Below, in pieces: positions 52,607 to 61,549 of a stretch of DNA of 64,000 nt. This stretch comes from Microbacterium oxydans (GTDB lineage: Bacteria; Actinomycetota; Actinomycetes; Actinomycetales; Microbacteriaceae): contig NZ_BJOG01000001.1 of assembly GCF_006540085.1 (NCBI RefSeq), forward strand, positions 558,001-622,000, in the 5' to 3' direction. The position numbers were made by a program, and so were the translations under genes. Under the pieces are notes generated by a model. That model did no database searches. It was not told the DNA's origin and saw nothing but the letters and a program-made list of their open reading frames with translations. Positions within the stretch are counted from its first letter, which is position 1. Each line of letters starts with the position of its first letter.

Positions 52607-53557
52607 TCAGGCGTACGAGGCGGCGAGCAGCTCGGCGAACAGCTCCTCGGGGTCGCAGTCGACGCGTCGCCGGGTGAACCACTCGCAGATGTTCATGCAG
52701 TCGCGGTGCAGCAGGTCGAGGCCCTGTGGGTTGGCGATGATGTCGACGATCTGCGGCAGGTCGATCACGCGCACCCGCCCTTCGTGCACGAGCAGGTTGT
52801 ATGCCGACAGGTCGCCGTGCGCGAAGCCGGCTGCGGCGAAGGTCTGCATCAGGTCGACCGTCTGCGCGTAGAAGTCCTGCAGCTCGGCGCGATCGCTGCG
52901 CACCTGGGCGAGGCGGGGCGCGGCCGTGCCGTCGGAGGTGCCGAGGAACTCCATCAGTACCTCGGTTCCGTTCACCTGCACCGGGTACGGCACGGGTGCG
53001 CCGAGCTCCCACATCCGGCAGAGCGCCTCGAACTCGGCGAACGACCACTGCGCTGCGGCCACCTCCCGGCCGTGGACCGACTTCCGTGCGAGCGCGCGCG
53101 TATCGCGGGTGTTCCGGGTGCTGCGGCCCTCCGTGTAGATCGACGAGCGGTGGAAGCTGCTGTGCTCGGCGCTGCGGTATCGCTTGGCGGCGAGCAGGCT
53201 GTGCTGCGTCGGGTCGCCAGGCACCGCGCGTTCGAGCAGGAACACGTCGGCTTCCTTGCCGGTCTTGAGGATGCCTCGCTCGGTGTCGAGCGCCCCGGCC
53301 GAGGTCACGATCCACGCGGGCCGGGGTTCGGGACCGCGCTCGGACGGTGTGACCGCCGGCCACGTCGTCCACCGCTGGCCTTCGCCGGGGTCGACCTCGG
53401 CGAAGGCCAGCTCGGTCTCGAGGGAGTCGAACACGGTGCCATCGAACGCTGGTGCGCCGAGTCCGGTGGCGTCGAAGGATTGTGCGTCGAAGGATTGTGC
53501 GTCGAAGGAGGGTGCGTCGAAGGACGCGGCTTCCGAGGAAGCGAAGAGATCAGACAA
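52607..53557 (-). CDS. RIO-type serine/threonine kinase
   Basis: A 316-residue protein with a RIO1-like kinase domain: GILKTGKEADVFLLER (ATP loop), the AAKRYRS lysine, catalytic FAHGDLSAYNLLVH and metal-binding RVIDLPQIVD. Bacterial RIO kinases are uncharacterised for the most part. The start is taken as TTG at 53557 because GGAG lies seven bases upstream; no ATG precedes the domain. The N-terminal ~45 residues are repeats of SFDAQ-like pentapeptides encoded by a 15-bp DNA array. Confidence 0.8.
   Translation of the reverse strand: MSDLFASSEAASFDAPSFDAQSFDAQSFDATGLGAPAFDGTVFDSLETELAFAEVDPGEGQRWTTWPAVTPSERGPEPRPAWIVTSAGALDTERGILKTGKEADVFLLERAVPGDPTQHSLLAAKRYRSAEHSSFHRSSIYTEGRSTRNTRDTRALARKSVHGREVAAAQWSFAEFEALCRMWELGAPVPYPVQVNGTEVLMEFLGTSDGTAAPRLAQVRSDRAELQDFYAQTVDLMQTFAAAGFAHGDLSAYNLLVHEGRVRVIDLPQIVDIIANPQGLDLLHRDCMNICEWFTRRRVDCDPEELFAELLAASYA
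53467..53526. repeat. Four 15-bp tandem repeats in the RIO kinase N-terminus
   Basis: Units TGGCGTCGAAGGATT, GTGCGTCGAAGGATT, GTGCGTCGAAGGAGG and GTGCGTCGAAGGACG encode Ser-Phe-Asp-Ala-(Gln/Pro/Thr) pentapeptides on the minus strand. Confidence 0.9.
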
Positions 53558-53834
53558 GATGTGGCTCCGGGAGCAGGAGGCCACACCAGGATCAGGAGCG
53601 GGTGGCCTCGGAGGGAAGGTGGTCGGCGGAGAGCGCGACAAAGACGGTGTTCATGTCCTCGGCTCCTTCCGCTCGGGCTTCCCGGGTTCCTCCCGGTGCG
53701 TCGTCGAGCCTAGGGCGTCGACCACACCGTGTCCAGAGGCGGAGTGAGCCCGCTGGAACCGGACCGGACGAATGGTCGGATGCGGCGGACGCCTGATCGG
53801 GCGTCGGCCTCCGCGGACTGCGAGTGTGGAGAAC

Positions 53835-55031
53835 ATGACCACGACTGCCCCCGTCCCCACCCTGCCGCCGTCCGCGGCTGTCCGCATCCGCTACGGCGGA
53901 CTGATCGTCCTGATGCTGATGGGGTTCCTGCTGGTCACGGCCGAGTTCCTTCCGAACGGCGTCCTCACCGAGATGGCCGACGGGCTCGGGGTCACCCCGG
54001 GGCAGGCAGGGCAGACCGTCACCGTCACCGCGCTGGTGGGGCTCGTGGTCGCTCCGACCGTCGGACTCATGTTCCCGCGGCTCGATCGGCGGTCGCTGCT
54101 CGTATGGATGGCGCTCGCGGCCGCCGTGTCGAACCTCATCGTCGCGATCGCCCCGAACCTGATCATCGTGCTGCTGGCGCGCTTCCTGCTGGGCGCGGCG
54201 ATCAGCGCGTTCTGGGCGATGTCGATCACGGTCGCGGCACGGCTCGCGGGACCGGAGAATCTCGGTCGCGGTGTCATGTTCACCTCGGCGGGGGTGTCGC
54301 TGGCGACGGTGGCGGGTGTGCCGCTGGGTGTCATGCTGAGCGAGCTCGTCGACTGGAGGATGGTCTTCGCCATCGCCGGTGTGCTGATGGTCGTCCTCGC
54401 CGTCGTCCTGCGTTTCGCGCTGCCCTCGGTTCCGGCCGAGAGGGCGTCGAGCCTGCGTCTGCTCGTGGACACGCTGCGCCGCCCGGGGATCGGTCTCGGC
54501 ATGGTGGGCCACGTCCTGGTCGTGCTCGGACACTTCCTCGCCTACACCTATGTGCGTCTCGCGTTGGAGCGCATCCCCGAGGTGGACGCCTCGACCATCG
54601 TGGTGCTGCTGGCGCTGTTCGGCGTCGGCGGGCTCCTCGGCAACATCACGATCGGGCTCGTCATCGACCGCACCTTCGCGTTCTTCGCGGTGTTCGCACC
54701 GCTGGTGATCGCCGTGTCCGTGATCTCGATGATCCTGTTCTCCGGGTCGATCATCGGCGTCGGCATCGTCGTGCTGGTGTGGGGCTTCTTCTTCTCGTCT
54801 TGGTTGATCGTCGCCAACACCTGGGTCGGTCACCGCATGCCGGATCGTCTCGAAGCGGGAGGCAGCCTGGTGGTCGTCGGGTTCCAGGGAGCGATCACGC
54901 TGGCGGCGGGCATCGGCGGTCTCCTCGTCGACACCCTGAACGTCGAGCTCGTCTACGTGATCGGCGCGATCGCGCTGCTCGCCGGTGCGGTGCTCTTCGG
55001 CGTCTCCAACCGGGTCAGCAGCAGGGACTGA
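53835..55031 (+). CDS. MFS transporter of the DHA1/SotB sugar-efflux type
   Basis: A 398-residue, 12-helix MFS protein: first helix GLIVLMLMGFLLVTAEFLPNGVL (the TxEFxPxG motif of the AraJ/SotB/YdhP group), LLARFLLGAAISAFWAMS and GVPLGVMLSELVDWRMVFAIAG. It probably exports sugars or drugs by proton antiport. The ATG at 53835 follows GGAGAAC. The convergent AraC-type gene, 13 bp away, may be unrelated in control. Confidence 0.85.
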   Translation: MTTTAPVPTLPPSAAVRIRYGGLIVLMLMGFLLVTAEFLPNGVLTEMADGLGVTPGQAGQTVTVTALVGLVVAPTVGLMFPRLDRRSLLVWMALAAAVSNLIVAIAPNLIIVLLARFLLGAAISAFWAMSITVAARLAGPENLGRGVMFTSAGVSLATVAGVPLGVMLSELVDWRMVFAIAGVLMVVLAVVLRFALPSVPAERASSLRLLVDTLRRPGIGLGMVGHVLVVLGHFLAYTYVRLALERIPEVDASTIVVLLALFGVGGLLGNITIGLVIDRTFAFFAVFAPLVIAVSVISMILFSGSIIGVGIVVLVWGFFFSSWLIVANTWVGHRMPDRLEAGGSLVVVGFQGAITLAAGIGGLLVDTLNVELVYVIGAIALLAGAVLFGVSNRVSSRD

Positions 55032-55044
55032 GCCGCGCGCGGCC

Positions 55045-55977
55045 TCAGGCCGAGACGGGGAGGCGGTGGGCGAGCCGCCACGACGAGGGGGTCATGCCGG
55101 CGCGGCGTCGGAACGCACGGCTGAACCCCTCGTCGGAGGCGTATCCCAGCTCGCGCGAGATGTCGGAGACACTGCGTCCGGCCTCGAGCATGCGCTTCGC
55201 CGCATCGACACGCACCTCGGTCACATAGTCCGCCGGTGAGCGGCCGACCGCGCTGCGGAACCTCTCCGCGAAGGTCGACCGCGACATGGCGCCGATGCCG
55301 GCCAGGCGCTCGACCGTCCAGTCGCGTCCTGGCTCCTCGTGGATGGCGTCGACGACGCGGTCGAGGAATGGATCGTTCGACAACGAGGGCCATCCCGTCG
55401 GCGCGCAGCCGTTCGCCGCCCATGCCCTGATCAGGGACAGCAGCACGGTGGTCGCCATCATGCGGCAGATGATGGGGTCGCCCTGGCGTGCGGGTGTCAC
55501 CGTGTGATCGATGATCCCCATGTTGAGGGCGAGGGCTGCGGCGGCGGGCTCCACGGCGTCGAAACCGGTGACCGTGAGGAACGGGGGCAGCAGGGCGGGG
55601 AGCGGGGATGCCGCATCCGCGAGCTCGATGTCGGCGATCATCAGACTCGTGTCGTCCTGTGCTTCGAGGACGAAGGGCGAACGACCGAGCGTCAGGAACG
55701 CGTCCCCCGCCACGAGCATGTCTCGGCGGGCCTTCGGGTCGAGGGCGAGGGAGTCGAGCGAGAAGCGCTTCGAGTCGGTGTCGACGTCGAGTCGGCAGCC
55801 GTCGCCGAGCGGCGGGTGCCCGTTCACGCCTCCTGCGGCGACGTAGACCAGGGTGATGCTGTCGGCCGGGATGGGCAGCAGCGATCCCGCGGGCAGCGAG
55901 GCGCGTCGACCGATGCCGACACGGAGGTCGACGGAGCCGAGCACGTTCGAGAGCGCATCCGCATCCACTGTCACCAT
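55045..55977 (-). CDS. AraC-family transcriptional regulator (cupin_6 type)
   Basis: A 310-residue regulator. Residues ~1-190 form a cupin-like sensor domain (GSLLPIPADSITLVYVAAGG, GDAFLTLGRSPFVLEA), and residues ~205-305 contain two helix-turn-helix motifs (WTVERLAGIGAMSRSTFAERFRSAVGRSP; RSVSDISRELGYASDEGFSRAFRRRAGMTP). The start at 55977 is chosen because coding signal weakens upstream. Likely targets are neighbouring efflux or membrane genes; the effector is unknown. Confidence 0.85.
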   Translation of the reverse strand: MVTVDADALSNVLGSVDLRVGIGRRASLPAGSLLPIPADSITLVYVAAGGVNGHPPLGDGCRLDVDTDSKRFSLDSLALDPKARRDMLVAGDAFLTLGRSPFVLEAQDDTSLMIADIELADAASPLPALLPPFLTVTGFDAVEPAAAALALNMGIIDHTVTPARQGDPIICRMMATTVLLSLIRAWAANGCAPTGWPSLSNDPFLDRVVDAIHEEPGRDWTVERLAGIGAMSRSTFAERFRSAVGRSPADYVTEVRVDAAKRMLEAGRSVSDISRELGYASDEGFSRAFRRRAGMTPSSWRLAHRLPVSA

Positions 55978-56146
55978 GCCTTCGGCAACGCCGTCGGGCC
56001 GTTCGCTATTCCGTCGCGCCGTCTGTGGTGGCCTTGCGATGATGCGCTGTGCGGTGTCGGCGCTCCGCTGACCGACCTCAACCATTCGGTTGATTCGGAG
56101 CCCTGAGCGTGCGGATACGGTGGAGGGACACCACCCGAGGAGTACC

Positions 56147-56608
56147 TTGTTCCGCACCCCCGACCGCCTGTTCCGAGTTCTCGCGATCGCCGAGGCGATC
56201 ACCTGGACGATCCTGATCTCCGCGATCATCGCGCGCGCCGTCGGCGCTCCAGGAGTCGTGGTGACCGTGGGCGGTGGCATCCACGGGTTCGTGTTCCTGT
56301 CGTACGCCGCGACGGCGATCCTGGTCGCGCTGAACCAGCGCTGGCATCCCGGCGTCGGCGTGCTCGCGGTGGCCAGCGCCATCGTCCCCTATGCGACGAT
56401 CCCCATGGAGATCTGGCTGCATCGCACCGGCCGACTCACCGGAGACTGGCGCCTCGAGGCGACGGACGATCCGCGCGATCGGCGCTGGTACGACCGGCTG
56501 ATGCGGTGGTTCCTGCAGCGGCCGTGGGTGCTCGCGCTGCTGCTGGTCGTGGGCATCGTCGCGCTGTACGTCATCCTGCTGCTGATCGGCCCTCCCGGCG
56601 GGAAGTGA
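56147..56608 (+). CDS. DUF3817 integral membrane protein
   Basis: A 153-residue membrane protein with the DUF3817 N-terminal signature (FRVLAIAEAITWTILISAI), three helices of the domain, and an additional C-terminal helix (VLALLLVVGIVALYVILLLI). The TTG at 56147 has a GAGGAG ribosome site four bases upstream; the frame is open further upstream without a site. DUF3817 proteins are widespread in actinobacteria with unknown function. Confidence 0.75.
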   Translation: MFRTPDRLFRVLAIAEAITWTILISAIIARAVGAPGVVVTVGGGIHGFVFLSYAATAILVALNQRWHPGVGVLAVASAIVPYATIPMEIWLHRTGRLTGDWRLEATDDPRDRRWYDRLMRWFLQRPWVLALLLVVGIVALYVILLLIGPPGGK

Positions 56609-56633
56609 GCCGACGCGGGCCGTCCTCCGCCGA

Positions 56634-57293
56634 TCAGGGCGTGACGACGACCGCGTTCTCCTCGTTGATCTTCGCCATGGTCGCCTCGGCATCCCCGGCG
56701 GTGCAGTCCACGATCACGGAGAGTCCCACCCCGGTCTGGGTGAAGGCGCGTGCGGCCATCAGCCAGGTGCGGCTGCCGTCCACTCCGACGACCTGACGCG
56801 TCTCGACTCCGCCGTTCCCTCCCGCCATGTAGCTGAACTCACCGGTGGTGGCGAGCGGCGTGATGTCTGCCGTCGGCATCTGCAGCAGCACGCCGAGGAT
56901 CGCGTCGGACGACGCGCTGTCGTCACCGGGGACCACGGCGACGTCGGTCGTGTGACCCTGCCAGAACCGTGCCGTGCACGTGCCGTCGACCGTGCCGTAG
57001 GTCCACCCGCCGTTGCCGTCGTCCGGCGCGACGATCTTCCACCCGTCGTCGACGACGAGACCGTCGCCCCACTCGATGTAGGTGTCGCTCGTGAGATCGA
57101 GCCCTTCCGCGAAGGTCAGGGTCGAACCGGAGGGGCCGTCGGCCGGTGCGTCGGTTTCCGTGCCCGCAGAGGGAGCGTCGGAGGGCGAGCCCGTCGGGAT
57201 CTGCGCGTACAGACATCCGCTGAGGGACAGGACGGCCAGGGTGGCGACGGCCGCGGCGGTCAGGCGCAGGGAGATCGAGAAGGCGCGCGTCAT
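56634..57293 (-). CDS. Secreted lipoprotein, function unknown
   Basis: A 219-residue lipoprotein: the signal peptide ends in lipobox LSGC (Cys27), and a Ser/Pro/Asp/Ala-rich linker follows to residue ~60. A globular domain of ~150 residues (YIEWGDGLVVDDGWKIVAP, CTARFWQGHTTDV, VIVDCTAGDAEATMAKI) holds two Cys that could form a disulfide. No named domain recognised. The ATG at 57293 is preferred because it places the basic residue directly before the hydrophobic core. Confidence 0.65.
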   Translation of the reverse strand: MTRAFSISLRLTAAAVATLAVLSLSGCLYAQIPTGSPSDAPSAGTETDAPADGPSGSTLTFAEGLDLTSDTYIEWGDGLVVDDGWKIVAPDDGNGGWTYGTVDGTCTARFWQGHTTDVAVVPGDDSASSDAILGVLLQMPTADITPLATTGEFSYMAGGNGGVETRQVVGVDGSRTWLMAARAFTQTGVGLSVIVDCTAGDAEATMAKINEENAVVVTP

Positions 57294-57341
57294 GCCGGTC
57301 AGCCTAGTCCGGTCCCGTTGCGCTCTCACGCCGATGATCGT

Positions 57342-58292
57342 TCAGTGCGCGGTGGCCACGCCGATCGAGTCGTGCACCATGACCGCCGCGACCCGAGCGC
57401 CCGCACCTGCTGCGACGATCAGCTGCTGCGGTCCGGGAGCCGCCGCGTCGCCTGCAGCGTAAAGTCCGGGTACGTCCGTGCGCCCTGAGCGGTCGATGCG
57501 CAGATGCCCGGCGTCATCCGTCGCCGGTGCGATCCCCTCGAGGAACGACAGCGTGCTGTGCCATTCGGGGCGTACGAATCCGCCGTCGATGGCGACCGTC
57601 GTGCCGTCAGCCAGGCGGATGCTCTCGATCTGACCTCGGTCGCCGACGAGCTCGACGATGGGTTCCCGGCGTAGCGCGATCCCGGCGGCGGCGAGTTCGA
57701 CCTCCTCCTCCGCCGTGACCACATCCGCGCCGTGGGTGAACACCGTGAGGTTCTCGGTCAGGCGACCGATGAGGCGGGCACGTTCGGCGATGTCCGGTGC
57801 CTCACCGATGAGGGCGAGGCGACGACTCCGGAGCTCCCAGGCATCGCAGGCGGCGCAACTGAACAGACTCATGCCGTAGTAGCCACGGAGGTTCGGCACC
57901 TCGGGGAGCGTCTCGCGCAGGCCGGTGGCGAGCAGCACGGCGCGTGCCGTCACCGTCGTCTCCGCCTCGCGGCGCCCGATCTCGGCCGCGAACCCGCCGT
58001 CGCTCGGGCGAAGCGAGGTGACGCGGGTGCGCCGTCGCACCTCGACGTCCGGATAGGCCGAGAGCTCCTCCCTCGCGAGCCGGCGCAGCTCCTGCGGCGG
58101 GATGCCGTCGCGGGTGAGGAAGCCGTGCGACCGCAGGGTCGCAGCATTGCGTGGACGATCGGCGTCGATCACCAGCACGCGCATGAGTGCGCGGCCGAGG
58201 TTGAGGGCGGCGGACAGACCGGCCGGCCCGCCGCCGACGATGAGCACGTCGTAATCGGTGCTCTCGCTCCCACCCATCGCCGCAGATCTCAT
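57342..58292 (-). CDS. Thioredoxin-reductase-like FAD/NAD(P) oxidoreductase
   Basis: A 316-residue flavoprotein. The FAD motif is DVLIVGGGPAGLSAALNLGRA, the redox pair is CAAC in FSCAACDAWE (position typical of thioredoxin reductase), and the second FAD motif is YAAGDAA. The NAD(P)-binding Rossmann glycines are diverged (LALIGEAPD), so the electron donor is uncertain; relatives include ferredoxin-dependent and dithiol oxidases. The ATG at 58292 has AAGGA eight bases upstream. Confidence 0.8.
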   Translation of the reverse strand: MRSAAMGGSESTDYDVLIVGGGPAGLSAALNLGRALMRVLVIDADRPRNAATLRSHGFLTRDGIPPQELRRLAREELSAYPDVEVRRRTRVTSLRPSDGGFAAEIGRREAETTVTARAVLLATGLRETLPEVPNLRGYYGMSLFSCAACDAWELRSRRLALIGEAPDIAERARLIGRLTENLTVFTHGADVVTAEEEVELAAAGIALRREPIVELVGDRGQIESIRLADGTTVAIDGGFVRPEWHSTLSFLEGIAPATDDAGHLRIDRSGRTDVPGLYAAGDAAAPGPQQLIVAAGAGARVAAVMVHDSIGVATAH

Positions 58293-58421
58293 CCGCACGG
58301 TCCTTCCGAGAAAGGGACGGATCCATGCCGCGGCGTCTGCCGGGCGACACCGCCGGGGCGGCCGGTAAGGCTCGCCTTACTCTCATCCTGCCACGGTTCG
58401 ACGCCCGCGGCGCCGTGTGCC

Positions 58422-59222
58422 TCAGCCCCGCCGCACGGGCTGCTGCAGTTCCGTGACCCAGTCCGACTGGTCGTCGGAGACGGCGCGCACGTAGAGATCG
58501 CGGCAGGGGCCGTCGTGCGTGAGGCCGCGGGCCACGATCTCGGTGTGGATCGCGTGCCAGCTCTCGGCGATGTGCTCCATCGAGCCGAGGTGGATGCCGC
58601 ACACGGCCTCGTCGGCCGGAGGCAGCTCGATGATCTCGAGACCTTCCCGTGCGGGCCCGGCATAGATGTATCCGGCGATGACCTGCAGGGCGTCGTCGAG
58701 GGTCTCGTACTGGGCGATCGGGGTCGCCAGGGAGTGGTCGTCGCCGATGATGTCCGCCACAGTGTCGAACGCGGGACCGACGACACCTGCGACGGCGGGC
58801 TGGTCGGCCACGATGGTGCGGATCGCGGCCAGGCGGACGGCGGGGAGCGGCTTGTCGATGATCTCGATCTGGGACATGTGATTCTCTCTCTCGATGAGGT
58901 GGAGGCGCCTTTCCACGTCGACGAGTCTCTCTGCGGCGACGCGGTGCTCCTGCTCGACCTCGGTGCGACGGATCCGCAGCAGAGCGGCGATGCGCTCGGC
59001 ATCGACGCCACGGTCGAGGATCGCGGAGATGTCATCGAGCCCGAACCCCAGCTGGCGCAGGGCGACGATCCGGTGCAGCCGTTCCAGCTGTGACGGATCG
59101 TAGGAGCGATAGCCGCTGAACTCGTCCACGTGGGCGGGCATGAGCAGGCCGGCGGCGTCCCAATGCCGGAGCATCCGGTGGGTCACCTGGCCGATCTGCG
59201 CGAACGCTCCGATGGACAACAT
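58422..59222 (-). CDS. MerR-family regulator with GyrI-like effector domain (BmrR type)
   Basis: A 266-residue regulator. The MerR winged helix comprises MLSIGAFAQIGQVTHRMLRHWDAAGLL and EFSGYRSYDPSQLERL, followed by a long linker helix to residue ~115. A C-terminal GyrI/AraE_N-like small-molecule domain (SQIEIIDKPLPAVRLAAIRT onwards) suggests a multidrug or lipophilic-cation sensor. The promoter region upstream carries a duplicated 16-bp element with TTGACC on the minus strand. Confidence 0.85.
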   Translation of the reverse strand: MLSIGAFAQIGQVTHRMLRHWDAAGLLMPAHVDEFSGYRSYDPSQLERLHRIVALRQLGFGLDDISAILDRGVDAERIAALLRIRRTEVEQEHRVAAERLVDVERRLHLIERENHMSQIEIIDKPLPAVRLAAIRTIVADQPAVAGVVGPAFDTVADIIGDDHSLATPIAQYETLDDALQVIAGYIYAGPAREGLEIIELPPADEAVCGIHLGSMEHIAESWHAIHTEIVARGLTHDGPCRDLYVRAVSDDQSDWVTELQQPVRRG

Positions 59223-59246
59223 GCCTCAGTTCTCCCGTCTGCCACT

Positions 59247-59279
59247 GTGTGAGGGTCAAATGAGTGTGAGGGTCAAATG
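59247..59279. repeat. Two identical 16-bp direct repeats upstream of the MerR gene
   Basis: GTGTGAGGGTCAAATG occurs at 59247-59262 and 59264-59279 (17-bp period), with a partial third copy GGGGTCAAGT after it. Each includes a minus-strand TTGACC hexamer, so the -35 region seems duplicated. Confidence 0.85.
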
Positions 59280-59339
59280 GCTCTCGGGGTCAAGTATCGC
59301 GGTGGGACGGCGGGGGCATCGGCGCGCTAACGTCGACGC

Positions 59340-60089
59340 GTGGACGAAGAGGTGCTGGCCGGAGGGAACGCGAGCGGGGCCGTGGTGCGCATCGGCGACA
59401 CGGTGCGCAAGGCGTGGACGGCGGCCACTCCGAGCGTCGATCATTTCGTCGCGGCGATGCGGGTGGCGGGGGTCGATGCGCCGGAACCGCGTGGCCGCGA
59501 CGAACGGGGCCGGCACGTCGTGGAGTTCGTGCCGGGAACCCTGGCCATGGACGGTGAGCGGCTGACGGTGGCCGAGCTGAGGCGCATCGGCTCGATGATC
59601 CGAGGGATCCACGACGCCAGTACCCGCTACACGCCGCGGGCGGACGCGGTCTGGGAGACGGCGATCGTCGCGCCCGGTGCCGAGCTCATCTGCCACAACG
59701 ATCTGGCGCCATGGAACCTCGTCGTCGGCGACCGCTGGGTGTTCATCGATTGGGATGCCGCCGCTCCGAGCACCCGGCTCTGGGACCTCGCCTACGCGGC
59801 ACAGGCGTTCGCCCTGTCGGATGTCGGACGAGACCCGGTGGATGCGTCTCGGGATCTCGCTGCGCTGGTCGATGGATACCGGGCGGACGATGTCATGCGC
59901 CGTGATCTGCCTCGCGGCATGGAGGACCGGACGGCGGCGATGCTCGCGCTGCTCGAACGGTCTCACGCCGTCGGTGACGAGCCGTGGGCCTCGATGTACG
60001 TGGACGGGCACGGCGACCACTGGGCGGACGCGCTGCGGTACGTCCGGGAGCATCGAGCGGTGTGGGCCGGAGCCCTCGGCGGGGGCTGA
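59340..60089 (+). CDS. Aminoglycoside-phosphotransferase-fold (APH) protein
   Basis: A 249-residue kinase-fold protein. The N-terminal lobe starts VLAGGNASGAVVRIGDTVRKAW, and the catalytic loop is ICHNDLAPWNLVV with FIDWDAAAPSTRLWDLAYA as the metal-binding segment. This family includes aminoglycoside kinases, choline kinases and many of unknown substrate; resistance is not implied. The start is GTG at 59340. It is transcribed divergently from the MerR gene, with the duplicated 16-bp element between them. Confidence 0.8.
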   Translation: MDEEVLAGGNASGAVVRIGDTVRKAWTAATPSVDHFVAAMRVAGVDAPEPRGRDERGRHVVEFVPGTLAMDGERLTVAELRRIGSMIRGIHDASTRYTPRADAVWETAIVAPGAELICHNDLAPWNLVVGDRWVFIDWDAAAPSTRLWDLAYAAQAFALSDVGRDPVDASRDLAALVDGYRADDVMRRDLPRGMEDRTAAMLALLERSHAVGDEPWASMYVDGHGDHWADALRYVREHRAVWAGALGGG

Positions 60090-60198
60090 GCGGCTTTCCG
60101 GAGTGCTCTCGGGTGCAGCGACGACCACATTCCGGCATATCGTTTTTCTGCCGTGATCTGGGGCTTCGAATGTCGGTGGCCCCTGATTCACTGCAGGT

Positions 60199-61536
60199 AT
60201 GACGGCACTGGCTGACGCGACGCTCGAGCAGGTGGGCGCGCTCGCCGCGCTCACCGAGATGCTCGTCGAGGTCGAGCGCACGATCAGCAGTCTGCAGGCC
60301 GCGCGCGACGGCATCCTGGCGTTGGGGTCACGGATCGCTCTCGAGGTCGCCGACCAGGCGGAGCATCCCGATCACGGCGACATGTCGGCGCGCACGGTGG
60401 CTGCCGAGTTCGCCGCCGCCCTGCGGGTGAGTGATCGGACGGTGCAGCGCCGGATGGCAGACGCGGCATGGATCGTGGAGCGCTTCCCACTGGTCTGGGA
60501 GGCGCAGGGCGCCGGTCGCATCAGTGCGGCGCACGCCCGGGTCATCTGCGAAGCCGGGGAACACCTCGATGAGGGGGCGACTCTTGATGCCTATGCGACG
60601 CAGGTGATCGCCTTCGCCGAGTCGGAGTGTCCGGGGCGAGTGGGCCGCATGGCTCGGCGGGTGGCTGAACGATTCCAGGCACGGTCGATCGAGGACCGGC
60701 ACCTCGACGCACGGGAGAAGAGATCCGTGTGGGTGAAAGACGTCGGCGACGGGATGTCGCAGTTGGGCCTGCTCGGGCCGTCGACGCTCGTCCACGGCGT
60801 CTTCGACCGGCTGACGCAGATGGCCAAGATCGTGCAGGGAGCGGATGAACCTTCGGGTCCGGAATCGGCCGCTGCCACCACCGATCCGCCCACCACCGAT
60901 CCGTGCACCTCTGATCCGTGCACCTCTGATCCGCGCACCGTCGCTCAGCTCCGTGCCGACCTCGCCCTCGACCTGCTTCTCGCGGGTGCTCCGATCGGGC
61001 ACGACGCTCCCGAGGGGCTCCTCTCGGGTGTCCGTGGAGCGGTGTCGATCACCGTTCCCGTCACCACCCTGATCAGAGGCGGCGGGGCGTCGGCCGAGTT
61101 GAACGGTTGCACTCCCATCGACCTCGACACCGCTCGCGCGCTCGCCGGAGCGGCCTCCGGATGGGATCGAGTGCTGACCCACCCGATCACCGGCGCGCTT
61201 CTCGCAGTCGACCGCTATCGTCCGGGGTCTGATCTGAAGCGACATCTGAGAGCGAGGGATCAGCGCTGCCGATTCCCCGCCTGCGGATATGCCTCCACTG
61301 ATTGCGACATCGATCATCATCACGACGCCGCTCTCGGGGGAGCCACTCGCGAATCGAACCTCGGCCACCTCTGTCGGCGCCATCACATGCTCAAACACCA
61401 CTCTCCGTGGATGGTCGAAGCTCTGGGTGCCGGTGTCTACGCCTGGACGAGTCCGACCGGCAGGGTCTACGTCGACCGGCCGCCCCTGCAGAACACCGTC
61501 ACCTTCACCGAAGAGCTCGCGGTGGCCCCGTTCTGA
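60199..61536 (+). CDS. DUF222-HNH endonuclease domain protein
   Basis: A 445-residue protein typical of actinobacteria. Residues ~10-330 are DUF222 (SDRTVQRRMADAAWIVERFPLVWEAQGAGRIS), and the C-terminal HNH zinc site reads RDQRCRFPACGYASTDCDIDHHHD ... NLGHLCRRHHMLKH. A Thr/Ser-Asp-Pro linker (TTDPCTSDPCTSDPRT) encoded by a 15-bp array interrupts DUF222. Copies are often multiple per genome and associated with mobile DNA; the biological role is unclear. Confidence 0.88.
   Translation: MTALADATLEQVGALAALTEMLVEVERTISSLQAARDGILALGSRIALEVADQAEHPDHGDMSARTVAAEFAAALRVSDRTVQRRMADAAWIVERFPLVWEAQGAGRISAAHARVICEAGEHLDEGATLDAYATQVIAFAESECPGRVGRMARRVAERFQARSIEDRHLDAREKRSVWVKDVGDGMSQLGLLGPSTLVHGVFDRLTQMAKIVQGADEPSGPESAAATTDPPTTDPCTSDPCTSDPRTVAQLRADLALDLLLAGAPIGHDAPEGLLSGVRGAVSITVPVTTLIRGGGASAELNGCTPIDLDTARALAGAASGWDRVLTHPITGALLAVDRYRPGSDLKRHLRARDQRCRFPACGYASTDCDIDHHHDAALGGATRESNLGHLCRRHHMLKHHSPWMVEALGAGVYAWTSPTGRVYVDRPPLQNTVTFTEELAVAPF
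60880..60939. repeat. Four 15-bp tandem repeats in the DUF222-HNH linker
   Basis: Units ACCGATCCGCCCACC, ACCGATCCGTGCACC, TCTGATCCGTGCACC and TCTGATCCGCGCACC encode repeated (T/S)-D-P-x-T pentapeptides. Confidence 0.9.
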
Positions 61537-61549
61537 GCTCTTCCTCAAA

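Noticed and set aside
59340-60089. Aminoglycoside resistance gene
   Set aside because: The protein has the APH fold, but this family is broad and nothing in the sequence or neighbours indicates an antibiotic substrate.
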